DNA of 64,000 bases, from positions 9,838 to 73,837 of the forward strand of contig JBBKWP010000363.1 of the NCBI GenBank assembly GCA_037968995.1, written 5' to 3'. Shown here piece by piece: positions 49,131 through 58,023 of the stretch. Position numbers and translations under genes: made by a program. The stretch comes from JAEXNA01 sp037968995. GTDB taxonomy: Bacteria; Vulcanimicrobiota; Xenobia; Xenobiales; JADMJV01. Positions within the stretch are counted from its first letter, which is position 1, and each line of letters starts with the position of its first letter. A model generated the notes under the pieces. The model did not search any database and had not been told where the DNA came from. It saw only the letters and a list, made by a program, of their open reading frames with translations.

Positions 49131-50797
49131 GTCTTGAGTCGCTCCGCGGGCCAAGTGTTGATGACGCGATCCTTGCTGAGACCGGCTCGACGGGCCATGT
49201 CCACGCCGTGGCGCAAGTTTGCAAACTCCCCCAAGGAGTGAGCATCGGTGTTGATAGCGATAAAACAACCCGCATCGACCGCCAAGTCTAGAAGGGATTC
49301 GCTGAGGTCCAGTCGCCTGGGGTTGGCGTTGATTTCGATCGCGACTTCGTGTTTCGCGCAATGGTCGAAGACCACTTTCCAGTCCGCGACATATCCTTCT
49401 CGTTTGCCGATCAGTCGTCCGGTCGGATGCGCCCAGATTTTAACTTTGGGATGTTGCAAGCCGCGAAGGAGACGATCCGTCATGGTGCGGCCGTCGAGAT
49501 GGAACATCGAATGCACGGCCCCCACGACATAGTCTAGTTGCTCTAAGACGTCGTCGGGGTAGTCGAGAGTTCCATCCTCTAAGATATCGCATTCGTTGCC
49601 CATGAAGAGGTCAAAGTCGTGATGGGCTTGATTCCAGGTTTTTACACGCTGAGCTTGCTCGAGGAGTCTTTCGACGGTCAGACCGTTGGCGATGACGAGC
49701 GAGCGAGAGTGATCGGTAACTCCATAATAGCTGTGGCCCCTTCGGAGCGCCTCGGAGACCATGGCCTCAAAGCTTTCCTGACCATCAGAATCTGTGCTAT
49801 GGGCGTGCAGATTCCCTAAAATGTGGCTCACCTCTATCAACTCGACGGGAACGCTTGACCAAAGGTCCTGGCGGTGACGGACCTCCGGTGCCGTGTTGAT
49901 AATCCCAAAATAGTTTAGCATAGAAGTTTCGTCAGTAGGCTGATTTTGGTCCGATGTTTGGCTGAGAGCCTTAATGTGGTCGACCAACTCCGGAGGGCCC
50001 GTCAGATTCATCATCTCCCAAGGAGCGTCACTGGGAAGACACAAAGAGACCTTGACTGGGCAACCCGAGGGATGTTGAAGCTCAAAGGACCCGTCTCCTA
50101 CCACGAAATCCGTTTTCTCACTCTCGAGGCGTTCGGCGAGCGCTTTTTCAGTCTGCTCGCAAGCCGAGGTGACAACTAAGATGTCGATCTGGGTCGTCTC
50201 CGGGACCTTGCGCCGAACCTCGCCCACCACGGAAACGTTTTCCACCGCGACGAGGTCTTTCAGGCTCTCAAGAATCTGCTGGGACCATTTTTCCGCCTGA
50301 CTTTTGAGGTACGTCGGGACACGATCTGCTGCCCGTTCTACTTCGAGAAGGAGCTTCTCTTGCATTCTCTTGGAGAAGCCTTTGAGCTCAGAAACTTTGT
50401 CGGTCGACAGCGCCTCCCTCAGGTCATCAAGTGAAGTGACGCCGAGTTCCTTGTGAAGGAGAGCCGTCTTTTTGGGACCCAAGCCCGCTAAGTTGGAGAC
50501 GGCCAAAAGGCCGACCGGAATTTCCGCCCGCAGCTCTTCCAGCAAGGGAATGGTCCCATGCTCTAAAAAAGACTCAAGCTTCTCGGCGATAGCCTTCCCC
50601 ACCCCCGGAATCGTTTCCAAAGCATCCCGCTCCCGCAGGCTGGCAAGGTCCGTTTCCAGTTGGCGTAAGACCGAAGCCGCCTTGACATAGGCCTTGATTT
50701 TAAAGCGATTTTCGCCACGCAGCTCAAGATACTCAGCGATCTCAGAGAACGCGAGCGCGGCGCGATCGTTTGTGGGAAAAACAGCGGTGGTCGTCAT
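49112..50797 (-). CDS. polX: Family X DNA polymerase/PHP protein with degenerate polymerase site
   Basis: 561 residues: N-terminal HhH and 8-kDa region (ETIPGVGKAIAEKLESFL), a nucleotidyltransferase-like palm, and a C-terminal PHP domain from about 325. The palm motif reads VVGEVRRKVPETTQIDILVV, where GDID of active enzymes is Q203-I-D205, and the third carboxylate position is Ser251 (VKVSL for VDL). Two of the three metal-binding aspartates are thus missing. The PHP side is complete: His331 and His333, D362-H363, Glu402, His429, His457, and D518 with H520. Such a protein should keep 3'-5' exonuclease or phosphoesterase activity but not synthesis. It is 40 bases after ftsZ. Confidence 0.9.
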   Translation of the reverse strand: MTTTAVFPTNDRAALAFSEIAEYLELRGENRFKIKAYVKAASVLRQLETDLASLRERDALETIPGVGKAIAEKLESFLEHGTIPLLEELRAEIPVGLLAVSNLAGLGPKKTALLHKELGVTSLDDLREALSTDKVSELKGFSKRMQEKLLLEVERAADRVPTYLKSQAEKWSQQILESLKDLVAVENVSVVGEVRRKVPETTQIDILVVTSACEQTEKALAERLESEKTDFVVGDGSFELQHPSGCPVKVSLCLPSDAPWEMMNLTGPPELVDHIKALSQTSDQNQPTDETSMLNYFGIINTAPEVRHRQDLWSSVPVELIEVSHILGNLHAHSTDSDGQESFEAMVSEALRRGHSYYGVTDHSRSLVIANGLTVERLLEQAQRVKTWNQAHHDFDLFMGNECDILEDGTLDYPDDVLEQLDYVVGAVHSMFHLDGRTMTDRLLRGLQHPKVKIWAHPTGRLIGKREGYVADWKVVFDHCAKHEVAIEINANPRRLDLSESLLDLAVDAGCFIAINTDAHSLGEFANLRHGVDMARRAGLSKDRVINTWPAERLKTWFAAS

Positions 50798-50836
50798 GGG
50801 GCTACGCTAGGGGCCGGGGGCCAGTTTGGCCAAAGC

Positions 50837-52192
50837 CTAATGCTCGACGTTCCCCTTATTACGACGAAAAATAGCTGGCTCTAGTTCAATGTCCTTTAAG
50901 GCGCTGCCGAAAGTAATCTCTTCCTTCAGAGCGCCCAAGCTGAAGCCGCTGTCGTCATCGTCGAGCGGAGCGGGAGAACTCGATTGGAAGCCAGTCGCGA
51001 CTACAGTGATGCGAATCTCCCCTTCCATCCGTTCGTCAGTGACCGACCCGAAGATGATCTGTGCTTCAGGATCGACGGCCTCAGAAATGATTCTGGCCGC
51101 CTCGTGGAGTTCGATCAGCGTCATATCGTTGCCACCGGTGATGTTGAAGAGAACTCCTGTCGCTCCATCGATGGAAGCTTCCAAGAGCGGCGAGCTGATA
51201 GCGGCCCTGGCGGCTTCCACTGCTCGGTTTTCACCGGAAGCGATTCCGATGCCCAGCAGAGCCGACCCGGCATCAGCCATAATCGTTTGCACATCCGCGA
51301 AGTCGACGTTGATGCGGCCCGGGACCGTTATGATCTCGGAGATTCCCTGAACTCCGTTGCGCAAGACGTCATCAGCCAATCGGAAAGCCTCGGAGATATT
51401 CTCTTTTTCCGACACGATCTTCAAAAGACGATCGTTGGGTATGGTGATGATCGTATCGACACGACTTTTCAGTTCTTCTATGCCTTGTTCGGCCATCTGC
51501 ATGCGTCGTTGGCCCTCGAAGGAAAAAGGTTTGGTGACAACAGCCACGGTCAGAGCGCCGGCTTTACGAGCCAGTTCGGCGACCACAGGTGAGGCACCGG
51601 TTCCCGTTCCCCCACCCATTCCGGCCGTAATGAAGACCATGTCGGCCCCTTCGAGAGCTTTAAGCACTTCGTCGGCGTTCTCTTCCACGGCCTTGCGACC
51701 GATCTCGGGCGCTGACCCCGCGCCTAGGCCGCGGGTGACCTGGGAGCCGATGTGGATCCGTTGGTCCGCGTCACAAAGAAAGAGCGCTTGAGCATCAGTG
51801 TTGATCGCGATGAATTCCACACCGCCGAGCCCTTCTTGGATCATGCGGCTGACCGCGTTACATCCCGCTCCACCGACCCCGATGACTTTGATGCCGGCGA
51901 AGTGTTCCAGTTGATGTCGCTGCTCCGACTGCGGCGAGGGCTTTACCGGTGTGGTCAGACCTTGAGCCACAACGCTGGGCTTCACGATCGGATCCGGAGC
52001 AGTGCTCTGGATTGGAGGAGCCACGGGCACGACAGGCCGCGGCCGCGACAGCGTCGGCTTCTGGGACAGGGTCGGCGTCGACGCGGTTGGGGGAAGTGGC
52101 TCTAAAGAGGGTTCCAAACTCGGTTCGAGGGCCGGACTTTGCGAGGCCTCGTTTGTTTCGGCACCTTGGCTTGCTTCGTAACTTTCTTCCAT
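50837..52192 (-). CDS. ftsZ: Cell division protein FtsZ with long N-terminal extension
   Basis: 451 residues from the ATG at 52192, with AAGGTG upstream. The tubulin-like core begins near 97 (FAGIKVIGVGGAGCNAV) and has GGGTGTG (193-199), NTDAQAL and the T7-loop segment INVDFADVQTIM. The C-terminal peptide IELEPAIFRR fits the IPAFLRR-type tail that binds FtsA/ZipA-like anchors. About 96 residues before the core are Pro/Ser/Glu-rich (LEPSLEPSLEPLPP) and disordered, whereas most FtsZ proteins have about ten. It follows mrdA by 60 bases, in an elongation operon rather than beside ftsA and ftsQ. Confidence 0.96.
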   Translation of the reverse strand: MEESYEASQGAETNEASQSPALEPSLEPSLEPLPPTASTPTLSQKPTLSRPRPVVPVAPPIQSTAPDPIVKPSVVAQGLTTPVKPSPQSEQRHQLEHFAGIKVIGVGGAGCNAVSRMIQEGLGGVEFIAINTDAQALFLCDADQRIHIGSQVTRGLGAGSAPEIGRKAVEENADEVLKALEGADMVFITAGMGGGTGTGASPVVAELARKAGALTVAVVTKPFSFEGQRRMQMAEQGIEELKSRVDTIITIPNDRLLKIVSEKENISEAFRLADDVLRNGVQGISEIITVPGRINVDFADVQTIMADAGSALLGIGIASGENRAVEAARAAISSPLLEASIDGATGVLFNITGGNDMTLIELHEAARIISEAVDPEAQIIFGSVTDERMEGEIRITVVATGFQSSSPAPLDDDDSGFSLGALKEEITFGSALKDIELEPAIFRRNKGNVEH

Positions 52193-52252
52193 CTCACACC
52201 TTTTCTTGACCGGTCCCACCAGCATTGGTAAAACACTTGGATCTGAGCCCAA

Positions 52253-54007
52253 TTACCGAGAAGAGACCCCAGAATCCTTCTTACTTTGAGTTTTCTTCCA
52301 AGCTTTGAACATTTCTTCCACCACCGGGGCGGCCACCTCTCCCCCGTAGCCGCCAGAACCTTCGAAAAAGGCGAGCCCCACGACTTCGGGTTTGGTGGCC
52401 GGGGCCCATCCGACGAACCAAGTGTGGTTGAGGCCCAAAGGGTTGTCCACCGTCGTTGGAGCCTCAGCCGTTCCGGTCTTACCCGCGACGTCTAAGTCCG
52501 GGACATAGACGTTGGCGGCGGTTCCATATAGGGTCGCGCCAAGGGTTCCCCGCCAAAGTGGCGCGAGCGCCTTTTCATTAGCCCACGCGGTTTTCACTAG
52601 ATGGGGTTTCGATCGCACTATATGTGGGGTGACATCCGTCCCGGTCAGGAGACGGGCGGTTGCTGTGAGAAGTTGTATCGGGGTCACCAGAAGAAAGCCC
52701 TGACCGATTCCTAAATTGGCGGAGTCACCCGCATACCACGGTCGGCTATGATGTTTTCGAACATAAGCGGGGTCCGGCAACAGGCCAGGGTTTTCCCCTG
52801 GAAGATCGATCCCCGTTTTCCCACCAAAACCCAAGTCCTGGGCGGTGGCCAACAGTTCTTCGACCGGCATCCTGGTGGCAAGATCGTAGAAAACCGTGTC
52901 GCAAGAAACAGCAATGGCCTCCTCGAAAGTCAGAAAGCCATGGCCGCTTGTGTTGAAACAGTGAAAAACCGTTTGGCCGATCGTCTTGCTTCCGGTGCAG
53001 TAGAAGCGTTCGTCGGCCCAAGTGGGATGTTTGCGGAGGACGGCCGCGGCGGTGACGAGTTTAAAGGTCGACGCTGGCGGATATAGACCGGCGATGGCTC
53101 GATTGACCAGCGGAGCGACGGGATCGTTGAGGAGTTGATCGACCTTCTTGTCTCCGGTCAGAAACAGTCGCGGGGAGAACTGAGGCCGACACGCCAGGCT
53201 GAGGATCTCCCCTGTTGATACGTCCATCAGGATGGCAACGGCCGGGGCCTTGGCTCTTCGGTTGGGACGCTCGACCAAGGATTGAAGGACGCTGTCGATT
53301 TTGCTCTCTGCCGCTTTCTGGATCTCAAGGTCTAAGCACGTGACCAAGTCTTTCCCGTCCTGCGCCTCGAACTCTTTGATCAAACCCAGCGGGACCCCGG
53401 TAGCGGAGAGGAGCATGGTCCGGATCCCCTCGATCCCGCGGAGTTGGGAATCGTAGAATGCCTCGAGCCCGTCCACTCCTTTCGTCGTCACTCGCTCGCC
53501 GACGGAACCTTCGATAGCTTCTTCGCGGACGTAGCCAAGAAGATGACAGGCTAACTGGTCGTGGGGATAGGCGCGAGTGGAAATCTCCTGAATTTCGAGT
53601 GCCGAACTTCGACTCACCAAGTCTGAACCGGCGGCCAGCGCCGCGTACTCCAAGGGGACAGACTGACCCTTGAGGAGCTTCTCAGTGCGCTCCTTGCCGA
53701 ACAATTTCGCAAGGGCGGTCTGCAGTCCCGGTTCAGGAACGCCGTAGCGCTTGAGGCGCAAGAGAAATCTAGGAACGTGGTCTACAAGGACCCGTCCCGT
53801 GCGGTCCAGGATGCGACCCCGTTCCGGCGGTTCAAGAAGGTTAGTGGTCTGTTGCTCACGGGCGCGTTGCGACCATCGCGTCGGCCCTCCCATTTGCAAC
53901 CAAAGGATTTTACCCAGTACCAAAAGCGTGGTCACCATAAGCAGACAGACGACGAGCGCGAAGCGCCGGCTAGAATATCCATGAAGATAGAGATCCGCAC
54001 CCGTCAT
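52253..54007 (-). CDS. mrdA: Penicillin-binding protein 2, elongation transpeptidase
   Basis: 584 residues from the ATG at 54007 that overlaps the mreD stop (ATGA). A single membrane segment (about 16-36) is followed by the PBP dimerisation domain (ERGRILDRTGRVLVD) and the transpeptidase domain: nucleophile Ser313 in PPASTFKLV, SCD at 368-370 (the S-x-D form seen in PBP2) and KTG at 510-512. It cross-links peptidoglycan in the elongasome with MreC and MreD. The partner glycosyltransferase RodA is not in the window. Length and motif type favour PBP2 over FtsI. Confidence 0.93.
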   Translation of the reverse strand: MTGADLYLHGYSSRRFALVVCLLMVTTLLVLGKILWLQMGGPTRWSQRAREQQTTNLLEPPERGRILDRTGRVLVDHVPRFLLRLKRYGVPEPGLQTALAKLFGKERTEKLLKGQSVPLEYAALAAGSDLVSRSSALEIQEISTRAYPHDQLACHLLGYVREEAIEGSVGERVTTKGVDGLEAFYDSQLRGIEGIRTMLLSATGVPLGLIKEFEAQDGKDLVTCLDLEIQKAAESKIDSVLQSLVERPNRRAKAPAVAILMDVSTGEILSLACRPQFSPRLFLTGDKKVDQLLNDPVAPLVNRAIAGLYPPASTFKLVTAAAVLRKHPTWADERFYCTGSKTIGQTVFHCFNTSGHGFLTFEEAIAVSCDTVFYDLATRMPVEELLATAQDLGFGGKTGIDLPGENPGLLPDPAYVRKHHSRPWYAGDSANLGIGQGFLLVTPIQLLTATARLLTGTDVTPHIVRSKPHLVKTAWANEKALAPLWRGTLGATLYGTAANVYVPDLDVAGKTGTAEAPTTVDNPLGLNHTWFVGWAPATKPEVVGLAFFEGSGGYGGEVAAPVVEEMFKAWKKTQSKKDSGVSSR

Positions 54008-54516
54008 CGTGGGTCCCTCCTCGGCCCCAAAAGGCTGCGAAACAGCAAAAGAAAAAGTATGTTGGGCCAAGCTTCGGCCAGAAGGGATCCGGCCAAAGTG
54101 GTTCCCGAGATCGTGAGACTCACAGGGACTCCCGAAAAACTCATCATCAGGAGCTTACCGGTGCATCGGCTGATCGTGATCAAGACTGACGAATAGACGA
54201 GGAAGGCCGGACCGGAAAGCCGTTCGGAACTATCAGATTGACTTCCCAGCGCCTGCACAGCAAGCCACGCGGGCCAGCCGATCAGGAAACTCCAGACCGG
54301 CGCGACGCCTGACAGCAGCGACCCGCTTACCAGCGTCAAAGCCCATACTCCAAGGCCGTATCGCGCGGGTAAACCGAGGCGGTACAACATCAGGGCTAAG
54401 CAAAGACCGACGTCGCCTGCCGGACCCGAGAGGCTACCGAGGCGGGCCCATCCCCGCCACCACTGCCACAGGAACGCCAGCGCGAGGCTTAGAATTGTTC
54501 GGGTGGTCAACGCCAC
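54004..54516 (-). CDS. mreD: Rod shape-determining protein MreD
   Basis: 170 residues, mostly membrane. Four to five hydrophobic segments are visible (LSLALAFLWQWWRGW, AGDVGLCLALMLYRLGL, GVWALTLVSGSLLSGV, SFLIGWPAWLAVQAL and ILFLLLFRSLLG). MreD sequences are poorly conserved, and the call rests on topology, size and position between mreC and PBP2. The GTG at 54516 gives a ten-base overlap with mreC, and a TTG at 54510 would give a TTGA overlap instead. Confidence 0.82.
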   Translation of the reverse strand: MALTTRTILSLALAFLWQWWRGWARLGSLSGPAGDVGLCLALMLYRLGLPARYGLGVWALTLVSGSLLSGVAPVWSFLIGWPAWLAVQALGSQSDSSERLSGPAFLVYSSVLITISRCTGKLLMMSFSGVPVSLTISGTTLAGSLLAEAWPNILFLLLFRSLLGPRRDPR

Positions 54517-55235
54517 CAGATGAGGACCTCGGCGGGGGTCGACGGCAAAGCCGTGAAAGTTGCGAACTGGCGGTCCTTGTCAACCGTCCCGACCTGCAGC
54601 CCTTTGCTGTAGAGATGACCTAGTCCTGAGGTTCGCACTCCGTCCGACTCTACGATCTGGTCCTCGGCTCCGCTCGTTACCGGTCGGAGCGACAATGCGG
54701 GTCCGCCACGACCTTCCAACAGGAACGGAGATTGGCGGTCGCCTACTACCACGGAGAGCTGCGTCTCTGGCGAGCTCAGTAGGCGGACGCGCCCGCGGAA
54801 AAAACGTTCGTCTCCGGATTGGACCAACACGATGTCGGCATTGTCGAGACTGCCGATCACGCCTTGGGGCGTAAGAACCATCGCGGTCTCTTTGGGCGGA
54901 TTGGCTTCAGGTGAGTCAAATTCCACAGTCAGAAAGCTCCACCAGGAATCCGGGTCGCGTCGAGTAACGCGTGCCGCTACAACCTGACCAGAGAGCCTTG
55001 ACCGCAAAGAGAGAAGCTGGTGAAGCGAGGCGTTCTCCTCCCGGATCGAAGACGACACAGGATAGGTTCGCGCTGAGGGGGGTGTGTGAAAACGACCTCC
55101 CGCCAAACTGTAGAGAGCGCGATCGGCGAGGGCAAAGAGTGACGTCTCAGGACTGTTTGCCAAAAACGGCCACGAGAAAACCAGCAAAACTAGCAACGTC
55201 AGAAGTGCTCCGAGTAACTCGTTCTTCAGCTTCAT
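54507..55235 (-). CDS. mreC: Rod shape-determining protein MreC
   Basis: 242 residues from the ATG at 55235, which shares one base with the preceding stop (TGATG). A membrane anchor (LLGALLTLLVLLVFSWPFLA, about 7-27) is followed by a short helix (SIREENASLHQLLSLRSRLSG) and two beta-rich domains with VVAARVTRRDPDSWW, a weak form of the V.a.Vi.rdp..w segment of MreC, and MVLTPQGVIG. It scaffolds the elongasome outside the inner membrane. Its neighbours mreD and mrdA confirm the call. Confidence 0.88.
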   Translation of the reverse strand: MKLKNELLGALLTLLVLLVFSWPFLANSPETSLFALADRALYSLAGGRFHTPPSARTYPVSSSIREENASLHQLLSLRSRLSGQVVAARVTRRDPDSWWSFLTVEFDSPEANPPKETAMVLTPQGVIGSLDNADIVLVQSGDERFFRGRVRLLSSPETQLSVVVGDRQSPFLLEGRGGPALSLRPVTSGAEDQIVESDGVRTSGLGHLYSKGLQVGTVDKDRQFATFTALPSTPAEVLIWWR

Positions 55236-56206
55236 CAAGCGACGGACCGGTTCATCCAGTTCCTGGTAAGGAGCACAGTCAGTGGCCCCCGAGGGATAAG
55301 CGTGCATCCCGGAAATCCTAGGATGGAGCTCACGGGATCCGTTGAAACGTCCTGAGGCCCGTCACCTAACAGGTCGGACCAGCTTTCTTGGATTCTTCGC
55401 CATTCGTACAAAAAGGGCGGGTCTGTGCTCAAGAACTGTTTCCAGGAAAATCGACAGCGTGTAGGCAGGCCGGAGAGTGTATGCCGACCGGCGACTGCGA
55501 CCTCGAGGGGGTCAGACTTGCGGTCCTCCTCCAGGTCCTTGGAATTCTCCAAGAGTTCTGCAAGAGATCGTGAACTAAGGTCTACAAGGCATTGCGTTCG
55601 AAGGTGGTCTTTGATCTGTCGGGCGACTTGAGCGTACGAGAGCCGCAAATCCGTGCCCTCCGAAACGACGCCGGCACCCCTTAAGAGGGTCCATTGGGTT
55701 TGTGTGGGCTGCAGATCTACCAAGAGATGGAGAGCTTGGCAGCCAGCCTTGAGACCACCGCAGGCTTTGACGAGCTCGCGCTGCCAAGACTTTAGCGTGC
55801 CCACAGAAGAAAACGGGGAGTCCTCGAGGGCTTCGTTCCACAAATCCCGAACCCAAGGCCCGGCAACGGAGGCTGGCAGGTAGAGTCGGCAAGGTTTAAA
55901 GTTGGGCAGATACTTCTGATGGAATAGGCGAAGGAACTGACTTACTTGGGCTGCGTCCACCGGTCGTTCATCGTGGAACACCGCCAGTGGCTTAGTCCGC
56001 GCCCCTCGCGGGACCCAGTCTTGAGCTCGAGCGCCCCAATGACTCAATTGGCCGTTGCTTGTAAAACGCAGGTAGGCGGGCTCGCTGTGCAGGAGAAACC
56101 TGCGCTCGTCCTTGGACCACAGCCACAGGCTGAACCGGTCGCCCGTCGTTTCCGCTATTGCGTAATCGGTTCCCGTTGGCCACCAGTCTGGACTAGGGTG
56201 TGTCAC
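55235..56206 (-). CDS. Highly diverged MreB-like actin-fold protein
   Basis: 323 residues from a GTG at 56206 overlapping the maf stop (GTGA). It occupies the mreB position. Several segments line up with MreB in order: FLLHSEPAYLRFTSNGQLSH (like the LNEPSVVA strand); LLVDLQPTQTQWTLLRGAGVV where MreB has DIGGGTTEVAVISLGG; then an IKDHLRTQCLVDLSSRSLAE helix; LEVAVAGRHTLSGLPTRCRF, close to MEVRGRDLVTGLPKT; and a final Pro-Gly-rich strand. The N-terminal DLGTANT phosphate loop is absent and the second phosphate motif is destroyed, so nucleotide binding is doubtful. I rate homology as probable from pattern and position, not proven. Confidence 0.72.
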   Translation of the reverse strand: MTHPSPDWWPTGTDYAIAETTGDRFSLWLWSKDERRFLLHSEPAYLRFTSNGQLSHWGARAQDWVPRGARTKPLAVFHDERPVDAAQVSQFLRLFHQKYLPNFKPCRLYLPASVAGPWVRDLWNEALEDSPFSSVGTLKSWQRELVKACGGLKAGCQALHLLVDLQPTQTQWTLLRGAGVVSEGTDLRLSYAQVARQIKDHLRTQCLVDLSSRSLAELLENSKDLEEDRKSDPLEVAVAGRHTLSGLPTRCRFSWKQFLSTDPPFLYEWRRIQESWSDLLGDGPQDVSTDPVSSILGFPGCTLIPRGPLTVLLTRNWMNRSVA

Positions 56207-56823
56207 TTGCCAAATTCCCAAGGGAATCCGGCTTGCGCCAGCAGTACACGCAGATCCCGCAGAGGGAGTCCAACCACATTGTAGTAGCAGCCCTCGACGC
56301 CTTTGATCAAGGTAGCCCCTGGGCCTTGAATTCCGTAGCCGCCAGCTTTATCGAAGGGGTCTCCTGTCTCGACGTAGCTAGCTATCAAGCTTTCGCTCAG
56401 CTCATCGAAGTCCACCCACGTTCGACGCCAGACCTCATGAACTGTATCGCCGTGAAAAAGCCAGAGAGCCGTCACTACGCCGTGACGTCGACCCGACAGG
56501 GTGCGAAGAAATTCGAAGGCCTGCTCTGAATCGGAAGGCTTATCAAAGAGCCGAGCCCCGAGGTGGACCACCGTGTCCGCGGCCAAAACCGACGGGGATA
56601 CTTGGCCCTCGACCTCGAGAAGGTCACGAAGGATGGCTTCTCCTTTAGCGCGAGCACGCCCAGCGGCGACCAACTCAGCCTCCCCTCCTCGACCCACACC
56701 GGCGATGGATTCTTCTACGCTGTCGGGTGCTGGGCGGGCGAAAAATGGGACACCTAGCTCTTCCAGGAGGCGCCGTCGCCGTGGAGAATGGGAGGCCAAA
56801 CATAAGAGATTGTGGCTTGTCAT
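56203..56823 (-). CDS. maf: Maf-family nucleotide pyrophosphatase
   Basis: 206 residues. Maf proteins hydrolyse dTTP, UTP or modified nucleotides to monophosphates and were linked to septation. Signatures: LASHSPRRRRLLEELGV at the start, LAADTVVHLGARLFDKP in the middle with the catalytic Asp, LSGRRHGVVTALWL, and YVETGDPFDKAGGYGIQGPG with VEGCYYNVVGLPL at the end. It is the first gene of the elongation cluster and overlaps the MreB-like gene by four bases, the common maf-mreB order. Confidence 0.93.
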   Translation of the reverse strand: MTSHNLLCLASHSPRRRRLLEELGVPFFARPAPDSVEESIAGVGRGGEAELVAAGRARAKGEAILRDLLEVEGQVSPSVLAADTVVHLGARLFDKPSDSEQAFEFLRTLSGRRHGVVTALWLFHGDTVHEVWRRTWVDFDELSESLIASYVETGDPFDKAGGYGIQGPGATLIKGVEGCYYNVVGLPLRDLRVLLAQAGFPWEFGK

Positions 56824-56873
56824 TAGCGAGGAGTTTAACCCGCCTCTCTGTGACCGGTCAAGGAGAGAGAAGT

Positions 56874-57203
56874 TTGAAGGATTGCCCTGATCTCGCCGCG
56901 ATGAGCACCGCGGAACGAGCCGATTTTTGGTCCCAAACGGACCCCCGCGAGCTGCGCCGCCTCGGCGATCGCCTGCTCGCCGAGTGCCTACCTATTTACG
57001 AGCGTACCGTAACGCGAGAACTGTTGAGCGAGCAAATCGTCCGCGGTCGCGAAGAGGCTGGATGGACTCGTGCTGAGGTTGCCGATTTCCTCGGCGTGAC
57101 CGAGAGTCTCGTGCAAGCCTGGGAAGAAGACGAGGTCAGCCCGCCGGACTCCCTACCGCTCATCTTAGCCCGACTTTCCATCCTGGTGACTCAAGGGGAA
57201 TGA
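56874..57203 (+). CDS. XRE-type helix-turn-helix protein
   Basis: 109 residues from a TTG at 56874 with AAGGAG eight bases before it; an ATG at 56901 is the alternative. The DNA-binding helix-turn-helix lies in the second half (REEAGWTRAEVADFLGVTES, then VQAWEEDEVSPPDSL), the usual XRE arrangement. The N-terminal half is helical and charged. Its stop overlaps the lgt start (ATGA), so it may regulate or simply be co-transcribed with lgt. Target unknown. Confidence 0.75.
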   Translation: MKDCPDLAAMSTAERADFWSQTDPRELRRLGDRLLAECLPIYERTVTRELLSEQIVRGREEAGWTRAEVADFLGVTESLVQAWEEDEVSPPDSLPLILARLSILVTQGE

Positions 57204-57994
57204 CCTTCCTATTGGCTGGCGTGTGGGCAGTCATTCCTTTCACTCCGCCCGGCCACTTGCAGCTTTTCGGTCCCTTCGCTCTATCTGCCCACGGAGTCGC
57301 GTTTTTGGCGGCGGCGCTGATCAGTCTGTTTCTTACGAAGAAGAGACTTCCACGGAACTATCATAGAGCCCTAGAAGATGTCGTTCCCCTCATGCTTCTG
57401 GGAGCCGTGATTGGAGCGCGAGGACTCTATTACTTGGAGTACCCTGAGTTGTGGAGCCGTCCCTGGGGGATTCTGGCGTTTTGGGAAGGCGGCTTGGTCT
57501 CGTACGGGGGCATGTTGGGAGCGGTCGTTGCGTTCGTTCTCTATCTTCGTCGCAAACGTCTTCCTGTTGCGTTGTACTGTGACGCTCTCGCCCCTACCGC
57601 GTTGATCGGATGGGGCGTGGGACGGATCGGCTGCTTTTTGAGTTGGTACGGTGAATACGGGAGTCCGTCGAACCTACCATGGGCCTTCGAAGTTGATGGG
57701 GTGGCACGCCATCCCGTGGCACTCTATCTGACCGTATGTCTGGTCACCGCTGGGGTCGTGCTGATGCGCGTCGAACGGCTCCGACCGTTTCGGGTCACTG
57801 GACTTTCTTTTATCGCTTATGGCTTGATCCGAGGCGTCTGCGATACTTGGAGGGTCTATAATCCCGAGTATTTTGTCTGGACCTCGCGAGGCGCCTGTCT
57901 AGTGATCGTGCTACTGGGATGGAGCCTGCTGCGCCGTCCCACGGAGGCTCCGATAAGTTCCGGGGTCCATGAGGAAGAGTCAGACGGTGAGTAG
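57200..57994 (+). CDS. lgt: Prolipoprotein diacylglyceryl transferase
   Basis: 264 residues with about seven membrane segments. Lgt transfers diacylglycerol from phosphatidylglycerol to the lipobox Cys. VGRIGCFLSWYGEYGSPS (the G-R-x-G-C-F signature with its essential Arg), LPWAFEVDGVARHPVALYL and AVIGARGLYYLEYPELW are conserved. The lipoprotein at 2298-3578 is a possible substrate. It is translationally coupled to the XRE gene. Confidence 0.95.
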   Translation: MTFLLAGVWAVIPFTPPGHLQLFGPFALSAHGVAFLAAALISLFLTKKRLPRNYHRALEDVVPLMLLGAVIGARGLYYLEYPELWSRPWGILAFWEGGLVSYGGMLGAVVAFVLYLRRKRLPVALYCDALAPTALIGWGVGRIGCFLSWYGEYGSPSNLPWAFEVDGVARHPVALYLTVCLVTAGVVLMRVERLRPFRVTGLSFIAYGLIRGVCDTWRVYNPEYFVWTSRGACLVIVLLGWSLLRRPTEAPISSGVHEEESDGE

Positions 57995-58023
57995 CGAAGG
58001 CACTGCAGTAGGAGAACGCCGCC

